DNA of 64,000 nucleotides from Undibacterium sp. YM2 (GTDB lineage Bacteria; Pseudomonadota; Gammaproteobacteria; Burkholderiales; Burkholderiaceae_D), in contig NZ_AP018441.1 of the NCBI RefSeq assembly GCF_009937975.1, forward strand, positions 558,001 through 622,000, given 5' to 3'. The translations under genes were made by a program, and so were the position numbers. Shown one piece after another: positions 36,057-46,498 of the stretch. The notes below the pieces were generated by a model. It searched no databases and had not been told where the DNA came from. It was given only the letters and a program-made list of their open reading frames with translations. Each line of letters begins with the position of its first letter. The first letter of the stretch is position 1.

Positions 36057-36923
36057 CTACACCCCACGCCGCTCACTCAACCCCTGCATAATCTCATTCG
36101 CCAGGCACTCCGCCGCAGGCGAATTATTTTTGCGGCCTTTGATGAGCACAATATCCAGCGGCGCTATCGGTTTCAGACCTTCCGCTTTCCCCAACCGCAC
36201 CAGATGTGCAGGGACGCTGCATTCGGCCAGTGCGGCTATCGCCAGGCCTGCTTCGACCATCGCCAGTATGCCCAGCAGGCTGGGGCTGCTGTAGGTGGAG
36301 TAGTAGGGTAGGCCGCTTTTTTCCAGTGCGGTGAGGGTATGGGCGCGGGCGACGCAGCCTTTGTCGTACAGGGCGACTGGTAGCGGGCTTTTCTTCCAAA
36401 CGGCGTGTTTTTCTGCGCCTACCCAGACCATGGGTTCACGGCGTATGAAGGCACCATCGAGACCTTCATCGCGGGTGACAAAGGCCAGATCGATGGCACC
36501 TTTCTTCAGCAGGGGTCTGAGCAACAGGCTTTGCAGGCACACCAGCTCTATTTCCACGCCAGTAAATCTCTTGGAAAACCGCTCCAGCACAGCAGGCAGT
36601 AGCGAGGATACATAATCATCCGGTGAACCCAGCACCACCTTGCCCACCACTTGTTGCGTGCGTAATGCATTCAGTGCCGCCTGTTCAGTCTGCAATAGCT
36701 GGCGGGCAAAGGGTAACAGGGTTTCACCCGCCAGCGTCAGGGCGATGCGCCGGGTATGCCGTTCAAACAGGGGCTGGCCCAGGCTGGTTTCAAGCTTGCT
36801 GATCTGCATGCTGACTGCGGCCTGTGACCTGTGCACGGCTTCTGCCGCGCTGACAAAGCTCAGGCGTTCGGCGGCCAGCACAAAGGTACGCAACTGACTG
36901 AGGTTGAGTTCAGATAAATTCAT
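36057..36923 (-). CDS. LysR-family transcriptional regulator
   Basis: A 288-residue LysR regulator; the helix-turn-helix reads LSFVSAAEAVHRSQAAVSMQ, then ISKLETSLGQPLFERHTR. It is divergent from the EamA transporter gene (97 bp gap), which it probably controls. It ends 6 bp from the convergent SnoaL-like gene. The motif set is typical, with no unusual feature. Confidence 0.93.
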   Translation of the reverse strand: MNLSELNLSQLRTFVLAAERLSFVSAAEAVHRSQAAVSMQISKLETSLGQPLFERHTRRIALTLAGETLLPFARQLLQTEQAALNALRTQQVVGKVVLGSPDDYVSSLLPAVLERFSKRFTGVEIELVCLQSLLLRPLLKKGAIDLAFVTRDEGLDGAFIRREPMVWVGAEKHAVWKKSPLPVALYDKGCVARAHTLTALEKSGLPYYSTYSSPSLLGILAMVEAGLAIAALAECSVPAHLVRLGKAEGLKPIAPLDIVLIKGRKNNSPAAECLANEIMQGLSERRGV

Positions 36924-37019
36924 GATTCAGTTATTCGAAAGTATGATTTCAATTTAATCAGCTTGTCTGATGCATGGACAAAATTCATGATAGCGCAATA
37001 ATCAATCAGAGAGCAAAAC

Positions 37020-37949
37020 ATGTCTGCGCCATCAGCCGCCATCCCTTACAACCGCAATGCCACACTGGCGTACATCGCCGCCATGCTGATGCTGGCAACG
37101 CTGGGCATCTTTATTCATGAAGCTGGCCTGGATGCTGTGACGACGGTATTCTTCCGCTGCCTGTTTGCCGCCATCGCGCTGGCGCTTTATTGCGCTTACA
37201 AAGGCATGTTTGTCGCTGCCAATTTCTCACGCAAGAACCTGGGGCTGGCAGTATTTGGTGGTGTGCTCATGGTGGTGAACTGGGTGACTTTTTTTGCAGC
37301 GATACAGCGCATAGGTATCTCGGTTACCACGATTGTTTTTCATGTGCAGCCGTTTATCGTCCTGCTGTTGGGAGCGGTGCTGTTCCGTGAAAAAATCGCT
37401 GCCAATAAACTGGCCTGGATATTCCTGGGCTTTTTCGGGTTGGTGCTGGCCTGCGGCTTGCAAGTGAGTGGAATACAGGTGAGTGGGCAAATAAATAAGC
37501 AATACCTGACAGGTTTGCTGCTGACACTGACAGGTGCATGCGCCTATGCTGGTGTGACCCTGACCACCCGCGCCATGCGCAATATGCCAGCACATCTGAT
37601 TGCATTGATACACTGCCTGGTGGGCCTGGTCTTGCTGGCTGGTTTGGTCACCATCCCGGTTGATGGCATCAGGATGCAGCAATGGGCATGGCTGGCTGGG
37701 CTGGGCTTGATGCCAACCGCGCTGGCCTATGTATTGATCTATGGCGCATTACCCAAAATGCCTACGACGGCAATTGCGGTGCTGACCTTCGTCTATCCGG
37801 CGTCGGCGCTAGGTGTGGATTATCTTGTGTATGGGCAACACATCAGTCTGCTGCAAATGGCGGGACTGGTGCTGATCGTGCTGGCCAGCCTGGGTGTGAA
37901 CTTGAACTGGTCGTGGTATGCAGTCAGGCAGAGGCTGGCAGCTTTGTGA
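37020..37949 (+). CDS. EamA/DMT-family transporter
   Basis: A 309-residue inner-membrane protein of about ten helices in two EamA repeats (for example LAYIAAMLMLATLGIFIHEA near the start and GLGLMPTALAYVLIYGAL near 235). The DMT superfamily exports amino acids, metabolites or drugs. The first-repeat landmark (FFRCLFAAIALALY) and the second (ALTYV-like LAYVLIYGALPKMPTTAIAV) are kept. The divergent LysR gene is the likely regulator. Substrate not determined. Confidence 0.92.
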   Translation: MSAPSAAIPYNRNATLAYIAAMLMLATLGIFIHEAGLDAVTTVFFRCLFAAIALALYCAYKGMFVAANFSRKNLGLAVFGGVLMVVNWVTFFAAIQRIGISVTTIVFHVQPFIVLLLGAVLFREKIAANKLAWIFLGFFGLVLACGLQVSGIQVSGQINKQYLTGLLLTLTGACAYAGVTLTTRAMRNMPAHLIALIHCLVGLVLLAGLVTIPVDGIRMQQWAWLAGLGLMPTALAYVLIYGALPKMPTTAIAVLTFVYPASALGVDYLVYGQHISLLQMAGLVLIVLASLGVNLNWSWYAVRQRLAAL

Positions 37950-37990
37950 CACTCAGGGTTTGTTCAATTTACCTGCTTATCTACGTCTGC

Positions 37991-38719
37991 TTATCTACGT
38001 CTATGCAGCGTTGCCCAGGGCACTTCATGATCATGCTTGCCTGCGACAATGACGTTGCCGTCTATGTCCGATACTCCACACAAACCCACTCCCTGCGCTT
38101 TAAAACCAAGGCGTTCCTGGTGTTCGCTGTAATCGATACGGTCGTGATGATGACCGTGGAAGCTGCGGCTCACGCGCATGCTGCGGGCCAGTTCATCGAT
38201 GGTGGCAAAGCCGTGCGGGTGGGCACTGGGGGCTTCATGCGTGACCAGGATGTCGGCACGCTGGCTGGCGAGGTAGTTGTAGTCGGTAGGGAAGATGGAA
38301 CTGTAATGCTTGCGCGGCAAGCCATCACGCCAGCGGTTTTCTTTACCTGCCTTCTGCGTATATTCTCTTTGCGTCTGGAATTTCTTTGGCCCCGGCGGCA
38401 TCCAGATATGACCCCTGAACACACCACCCAGACCGGCGATGCGGTAACCGGCAACATCAACTATGCGCCCATGCAGGTTGCGGCCAGCCAGGGCTGAGCC
38501 AAACAGGTGGTCGTAGTCAGCATCGGTATCTGTATCATGGTTGCCGTGGATATACCAGACTTCAGTCAGATCAACGATGGCCTCAAGCTCCATTTCCAGC
38601 GGCTGGCGGGCTTGCAAATCTCCTAGGAAGATGATGGCGGCAGGGCGCTTATCCAGCACTGCATCAATCACATGCTGGAAATTGCCGTGGGTGTCACCGC
38701 AAAAATAAATAGCTTGCAT
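37991..38719 (-). CDS. Calcineurin-like metallophosphoesterase
   Basis: A 242-residue phosphoesterase with the full set of metal-binding motifs: GDTHGNF (residues 8-14), FLGDLQAR (near 32), YIHGNHDTD (near 56), VTHEAPSAHPHG (near 160) and FHGHHHDR (near 185). The ATG at 38719 places the first motif at the usual distance from the start; an earlier ATG at 38758 adds an unlikely basic segment. It is cytoplasmic. The substrate could be a nucleotide, protein phosphate or phosphodiester. Confidence 0.9.
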   Translation of the reverse strand: MQAIYFCGDTHGNFQHVIDAVLDKRPAAIIFLGDLQARQPLEMELEAIVDLTEVWYIHGNHDTDTDADYDHLFGSALAGRNLHGRIVDVAGYRIAGLGGVFRGHIWMPPGPKKFQTQREYTQKAGKENRWRDGLPRKHYSSIFPTDYNYLASQRADILVTHEAPSAHPHGFATIDELARSMRVSRSFHGHHHDRIDYSEHQERLGFKAQGVGLCGVSDIDGNVIVAGKHDHEVPWATLHRRR

Positions 38720-38870
38720 AAAATTGCATTTAAAATAGTGGCGCACCGAAGACAGCACCGCAAGAGTTCAGATGCAAAGAATATACCTGAGAAACAAATT
38801 CAAATAAGATACAGGTAACAAATATATTTCGAAATTTCACATTCTTCACATCTTATTTAGTAAATCAATT

Positions 38871-39461
38871 ATGTCACCATGGAAATGGATCATCGCTGCA
38901 ATCATCCTGTTCTTTGCCGTCCAACACTGGCGTAACCGTCCTTTGCCAGTGCCACCAGGCAGTATCGCGCCGAATGAGCCTGTGCAGACTTCAGGTTCTG
39001 GCAAGACTTACGATCAGAATAATTACAAGCTGACAGCGCTGGCAGACTTTACGGTAGAGGCACGGGTCTTGTCGAAGCAGACTTATTCATCTGACCGCGA
39101 AGCCGAGCTGGCCCCGGTAGATCTGGCGCTGGGATGGGGTTCCATGTCAGATACGGCGGTGCTTGATCAGTTGTCGATAGGGCAGAGCAACCGTTTTTAT
39201 TTCTATCGCTGGGAAAAAGAGCCACCAAGGCCACCGGCAGAAATCGCCACCCACAGCGCGAACATGCATTTGATACCCACCACGCCTGCGCTGGAAAAAA
39301 TCATGAAAGATGTGCGCGTCGGCCAGGTAGTCAAGATACGCGGCCAACTGGTTGAGGCCAAAGCTGCCGATGGCTGGCACTGGCGTTCATCCCTGACCCG
39401 CGATGACACCGGCGCAGGTGCCTGCGAATTGATCAGGGTAGAAGCGATTGAGGTGAAGTGA
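38871..39461 (+). CDS. Membrane-anchored hypothetical protein
   Basis: A 196-residue protein with one N-terminal membrane helix (WKWIIAAIILFFAVQHW) and a soluble domain beyond it. Conserved-looking features are an all-beta core (YKLTALADFTVEARVLSKQT, LAPVDLALGWGSMSD) and a later VGQVVKIRGQLVEAKAADGW. The pattern resembles a domain found in proteins annotated only as hypothetical in proteobacteria. It stands as a separate unit downstream of the divergent metallophosphoesterase. Confidence 0.7.
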   Translation: MSPWKWIIAAIILFFAVQHWRNRPLPVPPGSIAPNEPVQTSGSGKTYDQNNYKLTALADFTVEARVLSKQTYSSDREAELAPVDLALGWGSMSDTAVLDQLSIGQSNRFYFYRWEKEPPRPPAEIATHSANMHLIPTTPALEKIMKDVRVGQVVKIRGQLVEAKAADGWHWRSSLTRDDTGAGACELIRVEAIEVK

Positions 39462-39700
39462 GCCTGAGATAAATTGATAATGAGTAATAAATTTGCAAAT
39501 TAGTTCTGCCAGGCAGTGCCCTGAGGATAAAAATCCAGTACTTTGTCCAAAAATATAGCACCATGTATCAAAAGTGAGGACACTTTGAAAATTGTTGTGC
39601 CTGTTTCTCCCCAATTTTTGCTGCGTGGGATGCAGGCACAGGCTGCCCGGTGGGATGCATTACCCCGCCCCGGCAGCATAATCATTCAAGGAAATGTTAC

Positions 39701-40525
39701 ATGCCCTCAGTTTCTGTTTTCACTCCCGCTAGATATGTCGCCACGCTGGTGCTCACGCTGCTCATGATGTCAGCACATAGTAGCCAGGCACAAACGCAGG
39801 CCAGCTTACCTGCCAGCACGCCTGCAAGTGCACCTGCCAGTACGCCCGCAAGCTCATCTGCAAGCGCGGCTGAAGCTGCAGCACAAGAATTACAAAGTGT
39901 AGAAGTCAAAGCCGTCAGGGACCCCGCCATCATGCCGTATAAGATGGCTTATGAGCTGATGTCCAAAGTGCGTGCAGCAAGCAAAGACAAGGTACAGATA
40001 CAGATACGCATCACCTCGGCCAAAACCCGTGCACCGGTACCCAACCTCAGTATCTACCTTGACGGCAAGAATACCCACCAGCAGCTCGACATTTCAGCAA
40101 CCGGTTTTGTCAACGTACCGCTGGACCAGGCCGCCTATGCCGATGGTGCCGAGTTTGTCACCAACCAGAAAAAAGGCTCGATGGAAGTTCATGTCCTGCT
40201 GCTGCCCAAACTGCCGCAAGATGTCTTCAAATATGCCGACATCAGTGAAAGCATAGAGGCTGCACAAATGGCCATCAAGGAACTGGTGCCCTGGTATTTT
40301 CGCCTGTTCATGCCCTCGGTCAATAGCATAGGCATTTGCTACGCAGGACAAAACCAGACTGTGCTGGTCAAAGGCAGTGAAGAGCAGCAACTGCCCGCCA
40401 ACAGTGATACCACCGACCCTCTCAAAAACAAAGTCCATTGCGCCCGCTTTGCAGCCAAGGATGTTGCCAAAGAAAAGGGTAACCTCATCATGCCGGCAAC
40501 TGGCTGGCAGGCGATTTATATGTGA
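39701..40525 (+). CDS. Exported low-complexity/unknown-domain protein
   Basis: A 274-residue exported protein. The start at 39701 follows an AAGGAAATGTTAC ribosome-binding site and gives a signal peptide (VATLVLTLLMMSAHSSQAQ). An Ala/Ser/Pro-rich linker (PASTPASAPASTPASSSASA) leads to a folded domain, residues 80-270 (MPYKMAYELMSKVRAASKDK and VQIQIRITSAKTRAPVPNLS). It may be a carboxypeptidase-regulatory or DUF2987-like beta domain, which I cannot confirm. It is convergent with the large membrane protein gene at 40545. Confidence 0.7.
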   Translation: MPSVSVFTPARYVATLVLTLLMMSAHSSQAQTQASLPASTPASAPASTPASSSASAAEAAAQELQSVEVKAVRDPAIMPYKMAYELMSKVRAASKDKVQIQIRITSAKTRAPVPNLSIYLDGKNTHQQLDISATGFVNVPLDQAAYADGAEFVTNQKKGSMEVHVLLLPKLPQDVFKYADISESIEAAQMAIKELVPWYFRLFMPSVNSIGICYAGQNQTVLVKGSEEQQLPANSDTTDPLKNKVHCARFAAKDVAKEKGNLIMPATGWQAIYM

Positions 40526-40544
40526 AGCCTGGTGCAAGCCGCAA

Positions 40545-42524
40545 TCATGTTTTTTGCGGAACCCGGATACCGATCAAAGCTGGATTGATTTTGGACATGG
40601 GTACCGCACTTTCCATGACGATGGCAACAGCGACATACGCTGGCGTGGTGGTGCTAACCTGGTCTATGACATCCTGTATGGCAAGGGCATAGGCGACGGG
40701 CCATTCATCAGGACTGGCGCAAAATCTTTCTATCGTGGGTTGCAAGGCAGGCCAGAAATTCTTGAGGTAATTGAGTGGTGTGTCTGACGCCGGAAAACCA
40801 CTGGGCAAACGTGGCTTGCCAAATTCTGCACTACCCAAGGTGTTGCTCACATGCTTGAAGAGTGCGTGCAGGTCGGGCCTGTCTTGCGGTTTTGCGCCAT
40901 TGCTTTCGGCTGCGCCACATATCATTGACCAGACTGAATACTGGCTCTCTGCCAATGGGCGGTTGATAGCATCGCCCATGAAGTAGCTGGTACCGTCGTC
41001 ACAATCTACCTTGATGATTTCATTGCCATGCATTTGAGCCCGTGCGCTCATCTGGCAGGAAAAACCAGCCAGCGCACCCAGCATGCTCAACAGCGATTCT
41101 ATGTGCACGCCCTTGTCATTTTTCATGGCTTCCATCAGGCGCTTGAGAATTTCTCTACCACCCAGTCTGGCACCGATCAAGGGCTCGGTTTTCCGGCGCT
41201 CGCTGATGGCTGCCAGCAGGGAATCTGCTACAGCATCAGTCGTGGTGGCAGCGCCGTTGGTTTGCGTCTGGTCAGCTTGCACAGGGGATGCTGCTTGCGG
41301 AAATGGCCGCCTGGTCGTTGGATTGAAATACATGTTCAGCAGAGGGATCAGGGCGCAAAAATTTGCCAGTGCGGACAAGTTCAGGCTTATCAAGCTTCTT
41401 TTCATTGTCCTGTCACGGATGATCAACGTTGTGCTGTACAGAACATGCTTCACTTCTATGCTGCCGATATCGTTTGCGTTGATCACCTTGTTTGCAGTCA
41501 TCAGATGGGTCTTGCGTACTTTTAAGGCAGAAAAATCCAGGCTTGCGCCTTGTTCATATTTTTCCAATAAATGTGGAAAAAGGATTTTTTCCTGCAATTG
41601 ACGCAGGCGGGTCAGCAGTTCACCCATATTAGCGATATTGCTGGGGATGATCAGTTCAGTGCTGCGGGAGCTACGGTTTTTTAAAATCAGGCAATCATTG
41701 AGTCGCCCGGAAAAAAGCGCCGCCATGCTGGTGCTGTTACGTGCGTGATTCTCATAAATGCTGAGCTCCGTCGAGAAGCTGATCAATCCGGCCTCCAGAG
41801 GGCCCTGTACGGTCAGGCCTTTTTCATAAACATGTACTTGGTAGTTGAACTGACTGACAATCAAGAGCAGCGCAGGTGTGAGAAGGAGAATGCCGAGCAA
41901 AAAAACCGGCCAGGACGCAATGGTCCAGCCCATCGCCAGTGGCAAATAAGAGAAAATCAGGAGCAAGTAATGCAATTTCTGCAGCGACCAGTTTTTCTGG
42001 TAGCTGGCGACCAGCTTGCCCAACGCCGCAGATGAAAACTCGTCGGCAAATTTTTGCTTGCGTGCATGTACAACTTGAGTCATGCGCAACAGCAGATACA
42101 AAAGCAGGATAAGAAATGGCATCCACAAGGCATTGCCGATGAGGTAATCGATCAACCTGATGCGGTAGCCAGGCAAGGGTGTGGGCAGCATGCCGTTTTG
42201 CTGCAGCTCTTTGATACGCTCTGGCGACAAGGGGTAATAGTCAGTCGGGCTGCCCTTGACGCCCATGACAAATCCTTCATCTGTAATGTTATATGGGAGT
42301 AAAAACACGTCAGTGCGCAAGCGCCTGCCCAGATATAAGACTTCGCCATCATTCCCGCGTGCGCTGGTATTTGCCACCCAGTCGATTTCATAATTTGAGT
42401 TGACGACACTGGCCTGTGCATTGGCACCGTATAAACAAAATAAAACAAATAAATAGATGGGCAGTAAACGAAAAATTGGAAGAACGGCAGGTCGCAAGGG
42501 GATTTCCTGAAAAAGGGCAGACAA
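40545..42524 (-). CDS. Large membrane protein, unknown function
   Basis: A 659-residue protein not recognised. The N terminus carries a signal-anchor (LLPIYLFVLFCLYGANAQA), a periplasmic loop to about residue 130, then membrane helices near 134-150 (MPFLILLLYLLLRM) and 184-225 (LLIFSYLPLAMGWTIA; LLGILLLTPALLLIVS). The cytoplasmic middle (NYQVHVYEKGLTVQGPLEAG, FSTELSIYENHARNST) looks like a PH-type module. A Thr/Gln linker near 420 joins a helical C-terminal domain. No catalytic motif was found. It is a separate unit, convergent with the exported protein at 39701. Confidence 0.7.
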   Translation of the reverse strand: MSALFQEIPLRPAVLPIFRLLPIYLFVLFCLYGANAQASVVNSNYEIDWVANTSARGNDGEVLYLGRRLRTDVFLLPYNITDEGFVMGVKGSPTDYYPLSPERIKELQQNGMLPTPLPGYRIRLIDYLIGNALWMPFLILLLYLLLRMTQVVHARKQKFADEFSSAALGKLVASYQKNWSLQKLHYLLLIFSYLPLAMGWTIASWPVFLLGILLLTPALLLIVSQFNYQVHVYEKGLTVQGPLEAGLISFSTELSIYENHARNSTSMAALFSGRLNDCLILKNRSSRSTELIIPSNIANMGELLTRLRQLQEKILFPHLLEKYEQGASLDFSALKVRKTHLMTANKVINANDIGSIEVKHVLYSTTLIIRDRTMKRSLISLNLSALANFCALIPLLNMYFNPTTRRPFPQAASPVQADQTQTNGAATTTDAVADSLLAAISERRKTEPLIGARLGGREILKRLMEAMKNDKGVHIESLLSMLGALAGFSCQMSARAQMHGNEIIKVDCDDGTSYFMGDAINRPLAESQYSVWSMICGAAESNGAKPQDRPDLHALFKHVSNTLGSAEFGKPRLPSGFPASDTPLNYLKNFWPALQPTIERFCASPDEWPVAYALAIQDVIDQVSTTTPAYVAVAIVMESAVPMSKINPALIGIRVPQKT

Positions 42525-42802
42525 GGGCAGATAAGGACAGGTGCAGGTACTGCTGTAAAAGCTGGTCAGGTATCAGTATGCCATTGAGCAGCCACACTTA
42601 CAAAGCGGCACGGCGGCAGCTTTGTCAGAAGCAGCTCTGGAATTGTTCTTTTTTTACTTGTCTTGTTGTAATATGAGCAGCATTTTGCTGGGCAATGTTG
42701 TCATGCAGTGACAGGGTCGGGCAGGTGCATCGCGCATCTTTGCATAATGCACGTACATATTTTTTTGCCAATGGCATGCAAAATATACATAAAGGAATGT
42801 TC

Positions 42803-44496
42803 ATGAAGATATCATCAGCCCTGCTCGCAGTATGCAGCCTCTTCATTCTGGGGCCAGTCGCTGCGGCAGAGGACTTCGCTGCAGCTGCACAAAAAGTCGC
42901 CAATGCACGTGTCAGCAGTGCCGCGATTCCTGGCTTGGTAGTCGTGACCGTGAATGGTCAGGAGCAAAAAATACAGGGCTTTGGTCAGGTCACAAATGGT
43001 ACCGATGGCAAAAATCAAGCCCACCTGCCAGATGCCAATACCGTTTTTGAAATAGGCTCAGTCAGCAAAACCTTTACTGCCTTATTGCTGGCAGACATGC
43101 ACGCGCGTGGCGTGCTCAAGCTTGATGATACTGTGGCAGCGCTGCTACCAGCCTACACCATACCGCAATATCAGGGCCGTGCCATCACCCTGCTGGATCT
43201 GGCTACTCAGACTTCAGCCCTGCCACGGTTGCCTGCCAATTTCTCGCCCAGGCAGGCGGATAACCCTTATGCAGATTACTCAGAGAATAATCTGCGCGTT
43301 TTTTTGCGCAGCTATCAACTGACGCGCGCGCCGGCTGCAAAGTATGAATATTCCAACCTTGGCTTTGGCCTGCTGGGCCAGGCACTGTCTGCGCGAGCTG
43401 GCAAGTCTTATGCAGAGCTGGTGCAGGAGCGCATTGCCAAGCCGCTGGGAATGGCAGATACCGGCATCGCCCTGACTGCCAACATGCAAAACAATCTGGC
43501 AATTGGTCATGATGCACAAGGCAAGACTGTCGCCAACTGGGACATGCCCACACTCGCAGGTGCAGGGGCCTTGCGTTCCAGCGCACAAGATATGCTGCGC
43601 TATTTGCAGGCACACATGCACAGTGCCAATGTCAAGATGCCCGCAGGTCTGCAACTGGTGCAACAGCCGCAACGACCCACTGGTATGCCGGGTTTGCAGA
43701 TAGGCCTGGCCTGGCATGTGCAAAGCGTGCGCGGTCAGACTGTGGTCTGGCATAACGGCATGACGGGCGGTTATGCATCTTTCGTCGGTTTTACGGCAGA
43801 TGGCCAGCGCGGTGTCGTCGTGCTGGCCAATGCCAGCGTCAATGTTGATGACATAGGCATGGCAGCCTTGCTGCCTGCCGATGTCGGCAATACAGGCGGC
43901 AATACAGCCACCGACAAGCTCAGCGCAAATCAACTGGCAGAATACACAGGCCGTTATCAACTTGCCCCGGTGCCATCCTCAATATCAGCGCCGGGCCAGA
44001 TGGCCTGTTGGCGCAATTGACAGGGCAGCCACAGGCACCAGTGTTTCCGCGCAAGAAAGATGAATTCTTTTATAAAGTAGTCGAAGCCAGCCTGCAATTT
44101 GAGCGTGATGCCAGTGGCAAGATACAGTCACTGACCCTGCACCAGAACGGCCATGCCTCGCCCGCACCGCGCATAGGCGAGGCTGCTCCAGAAGCGGCTT
44201 CAAACGCAAGCAGGCGTACAGAAATAAGCCTGCCTGCTGAACAGCTTAAACAATATATCGGCAGCTATACTCTGGCACCCGGCTTCAAACTCATCATCAG
44301 CGAACAGTCAGGCCAGCTATTTGCGCAGGCTACCGGCCAGGGCAGCAATGCTATCTTTGCCGAGGCAAAAGACAAATTCTTTTTAAAGGTCGTCGATGCA
44401 CAACTGAGCTTCCAGCGCCAGGCCGATGGCAAGATCAGCGGTCTGGTACTGCACCAGAATGGCCGCAATATGCCGGGGCCGCGTGATGCGGATTAG
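42803..44496 (+). pseudogene. Serine hydrolase (class C beta-lactamase-like) frameshifted
   Basis: The reading frame opens at 42803 with an AAAGGAATG ribosome-binding site and a signal peptide (MKISSALLAVCSLFILGPVA). The serine hydrolase domain has all motifs: SVSK (the SxxK nucleophile), YSN, and HNG in VVWHNGMTGGYASFVG. At the C run 43965-43968 the frame ends after 20 wrong residues (stop at 44020). One extra C continues as GAILNISAGPDGLLAQLTGQ and two C-terminal lipocalin-like repeats (KKDEFFYKVVEASLQFERDA and KDKFFLKVVDAQLSFQRQAD) to 44496. The product would be about 564 residues and extracytoplasmic, likely a peptidase or esterase rather than a true beta-lactamase. Confidence 0.85.
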
Positions 44497-44588
44497 TCAT
44501 GATGAGGCCAGGTTTTTTTAAATGGTCGTCGTTGGTAGCGAGCGCTGGGCATGCGGTCGCTGCCAGAAATAACGCTTTGTTTGTCCGT

Positions 44589-46298
44589 TTATTTCAATTG
44601 CTGATTCAGTGCTGAGATTGCCGCATTCAAAACTGTATCAACCCGATTTCTGAAGTCTGCCACGGTTTGTGCAACTTTAATATCTGGCACAATACCTTTG
44701 CCGACAAATTCTGTGCCGTCAGGGAAGGTGTCATTTTTGACGCAGACCCTGCCTGAGCCGCCTCCTGGCAGGTTAAAACTGATTGGCGACCCTGTGCTGC
44801 CAGCGGTTGCTCCACCGATGATCAGCCCACGTTTCATGTTTCTGAATGCAACGACAAAATCCTCAGCAGCAGAGAAGGTTTGTCCTGAAGTTAACACCAC
44901 GACCGGGCCCTTGAATTGATGGTTCGCATCTGGTGTGACCTTGTATACCGGGTAGGTGTATTCTGGATTGCTATTGTGTTGAGAGCGATCAATGGAACGG
45001 TAATTGCGTATGGTCGCTTTTGAAGTTGGAAATACATCCATGCCCAGCGTTTTCAATATATCGTAGCCGACATGGGCATTGCCGCCACCATTGCGGCGCA
45101 CATCCAGAATGAGGGCTTTTGCTTTTGAAATTTCTGGAAAGTCCTTCAGAAAAAGTTCTGTGACTTCGGTGCTCTCAAATGTGGTCATCCATACATGGGC
45201 AATGCCACCTTCCAGCATCTTGAATGTGTACCATGATCCTCCAATCGCGTTGCTTCTTTCTTCATTACTGACTCGCTTTGCCGAATAGTGTTTCACTACA
45301 CCGTTTTCATCCCGTGCTGCAAAGGCTATTTTTTCGCTGATTGGTCCCTGCAGAAATTCATATTGATATATGCGAACATCTTTATCCTGTCTGGTGCCTG
45401 AAGAAATATAAGGAGCCAGGACTTTTTCTGAGTACTCCTGCGCCGGCATGCCATTTACACTGACTATCTCATGTCCACGCTTTAATCCTGCTTGTTGCAG
45501 TTCAGAATCACCTACCCACCTTACTATGACCTTGCCTTCCATTAGCTCGATGTAAATAAGTGGTTTGGTTTGGTATTTGTCATACTCTTGTTGAGAAGGA
45601 TAAACATTGGTATGCCCATCCTGTAATAAGGCGACCATTTCCGAAAGTAATTGGTAATATTCAAGATTTGTTTTTGCTGCCCGAATTTTTGGTAAATACT
45701 GCAAATACAAACCATCCCAATTGATGTCTTGAAGTTTTTCGACAAAGACAAAGTTATATTTTATTTCTGACCATACCCTGGATAAACCAGCGACGCGTTC
45801 ATCTTCTGTCAATGATTCTTTATAGGGTGTTTTCCAGGTACTACCGTTCCAAAATTCAGCCTCTTTTTTGGAAGCTGTTTCGAATTGCATAATCAGCTTA
45901 TCCCATCGCGGATCCTGGTGCAAAACATCGAAATCCTTATTATTCTTGAGTTGTCTAATGTTGAAATATTTGACCCTGTATGCGTTTTGCAACCAGGTAA
46001 AGGCCAGATCAGTCTGCTTCAATTTGCTTGCTGACGCGGCAGCGCCGTATGCGGCACTGCCCATCGATGGGTCTATTTCGTAAGCTTTTTGAAAGTACTG
46101 CAATGCAATCTGGTAGCGGGTTTCCTGATGCGCACGAATACCCAATTGCTCATTTTCTGCCGCACTTATTCCCCATTGAACGACAGCCCCGGTGTTTTCC
46201 GATGCCAGGATATTGGTGGCCGGTAGCAGAAACGCTCCTGCCATGAATGCGATGTGTGTCAGTCTGCTTGCTGCGTTAATGAAGTGAGCGGGCATCAT
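44589..46298 (-). CDS. S41 family (C-terminal processing) peptidase with TPR-like N terminus
   Basis: A 569-residue exported protein (signal peptide near ILASENTG). Residues 40-120 are TPR-like (GIRAHQETRYQIALQYFQKA, GAAASASKLKQTDLAFTWLQ). A PDZ-like part follows (LQQAGLKRGHEIVSVNGMPA), then the S41 domain: ALILDVRRNGGGNAHVG and the nucleophile segment LTSGQTFSAAEDFVVA. It is predicted to degrade or mature proteins in the periplasm or outside. Its lower GC than flanking genes in places may indicate recent acquisition. Product is complete. Confidence 0.88.
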   Translation of the reverse strand: MMPAHFINAASRLTHIAFMAGAFLLPATNILASENTGAVVQWGISAAENEQLGIRAHQETRYQIALQYFQKAYEIDPSMGSAAYGAAASASKLKQTDLAFTWLQNAYRVKYFNIRQLKNNKDFDVLHQDPRWDKLIMQFETASKKEAEFWNGSTWKTPYKESLTEDERVAGLSRVWSEIKYNFVFVEKLQDINWDGLYLQYLPKIRAAKTNLEYYQLLSEMVALLQDGHTNVYPSQQEYDKYQTKPLIYIELMEGKVIVRWVGDSELQQAGLKRGHEIVSVNGMPAQEYSEKVLAPYISSGTRQDKDVRIYQYEFLQGPISEKIAFAARDENGVVKHYSAKRVSNEERSNAIGGSWYTFKMLEGGIAHVWMTTFESTEVTELFLKDFPEISKAKALILDVRRNGGGNAHVGYDILKTLGMDVFPTSKATIRNYRSIDRSQHNSNPEYTYPVYKVTPDANHQFKGPVVVLTSGQTFSAAEDFVVAFRNMKRGLIIGGATAGSTGSPISFNLPGGGSGRVCVKNDTFPDGTEFVGKGIVPDIKVAQTVADFRNRVDTVLNAAISALNQQLK

Positions 46299-46498
46299 TT
46301 TATTCAGATTAGTTGGTTAATAAATTTATTATTAAGTTTATTGTTTATTGCAATAATACAATGACTGTATCATGTAAATGTCACAACACATTCTGCGCAT
46401 AAAATTTTTCAGCTACTTCATCTTCGCCGCACAGACACTTCACACTGCAAGGCTAAGCTGGCGCATCTTTATTCGCTGCCATTTGGCCACGTTCACCG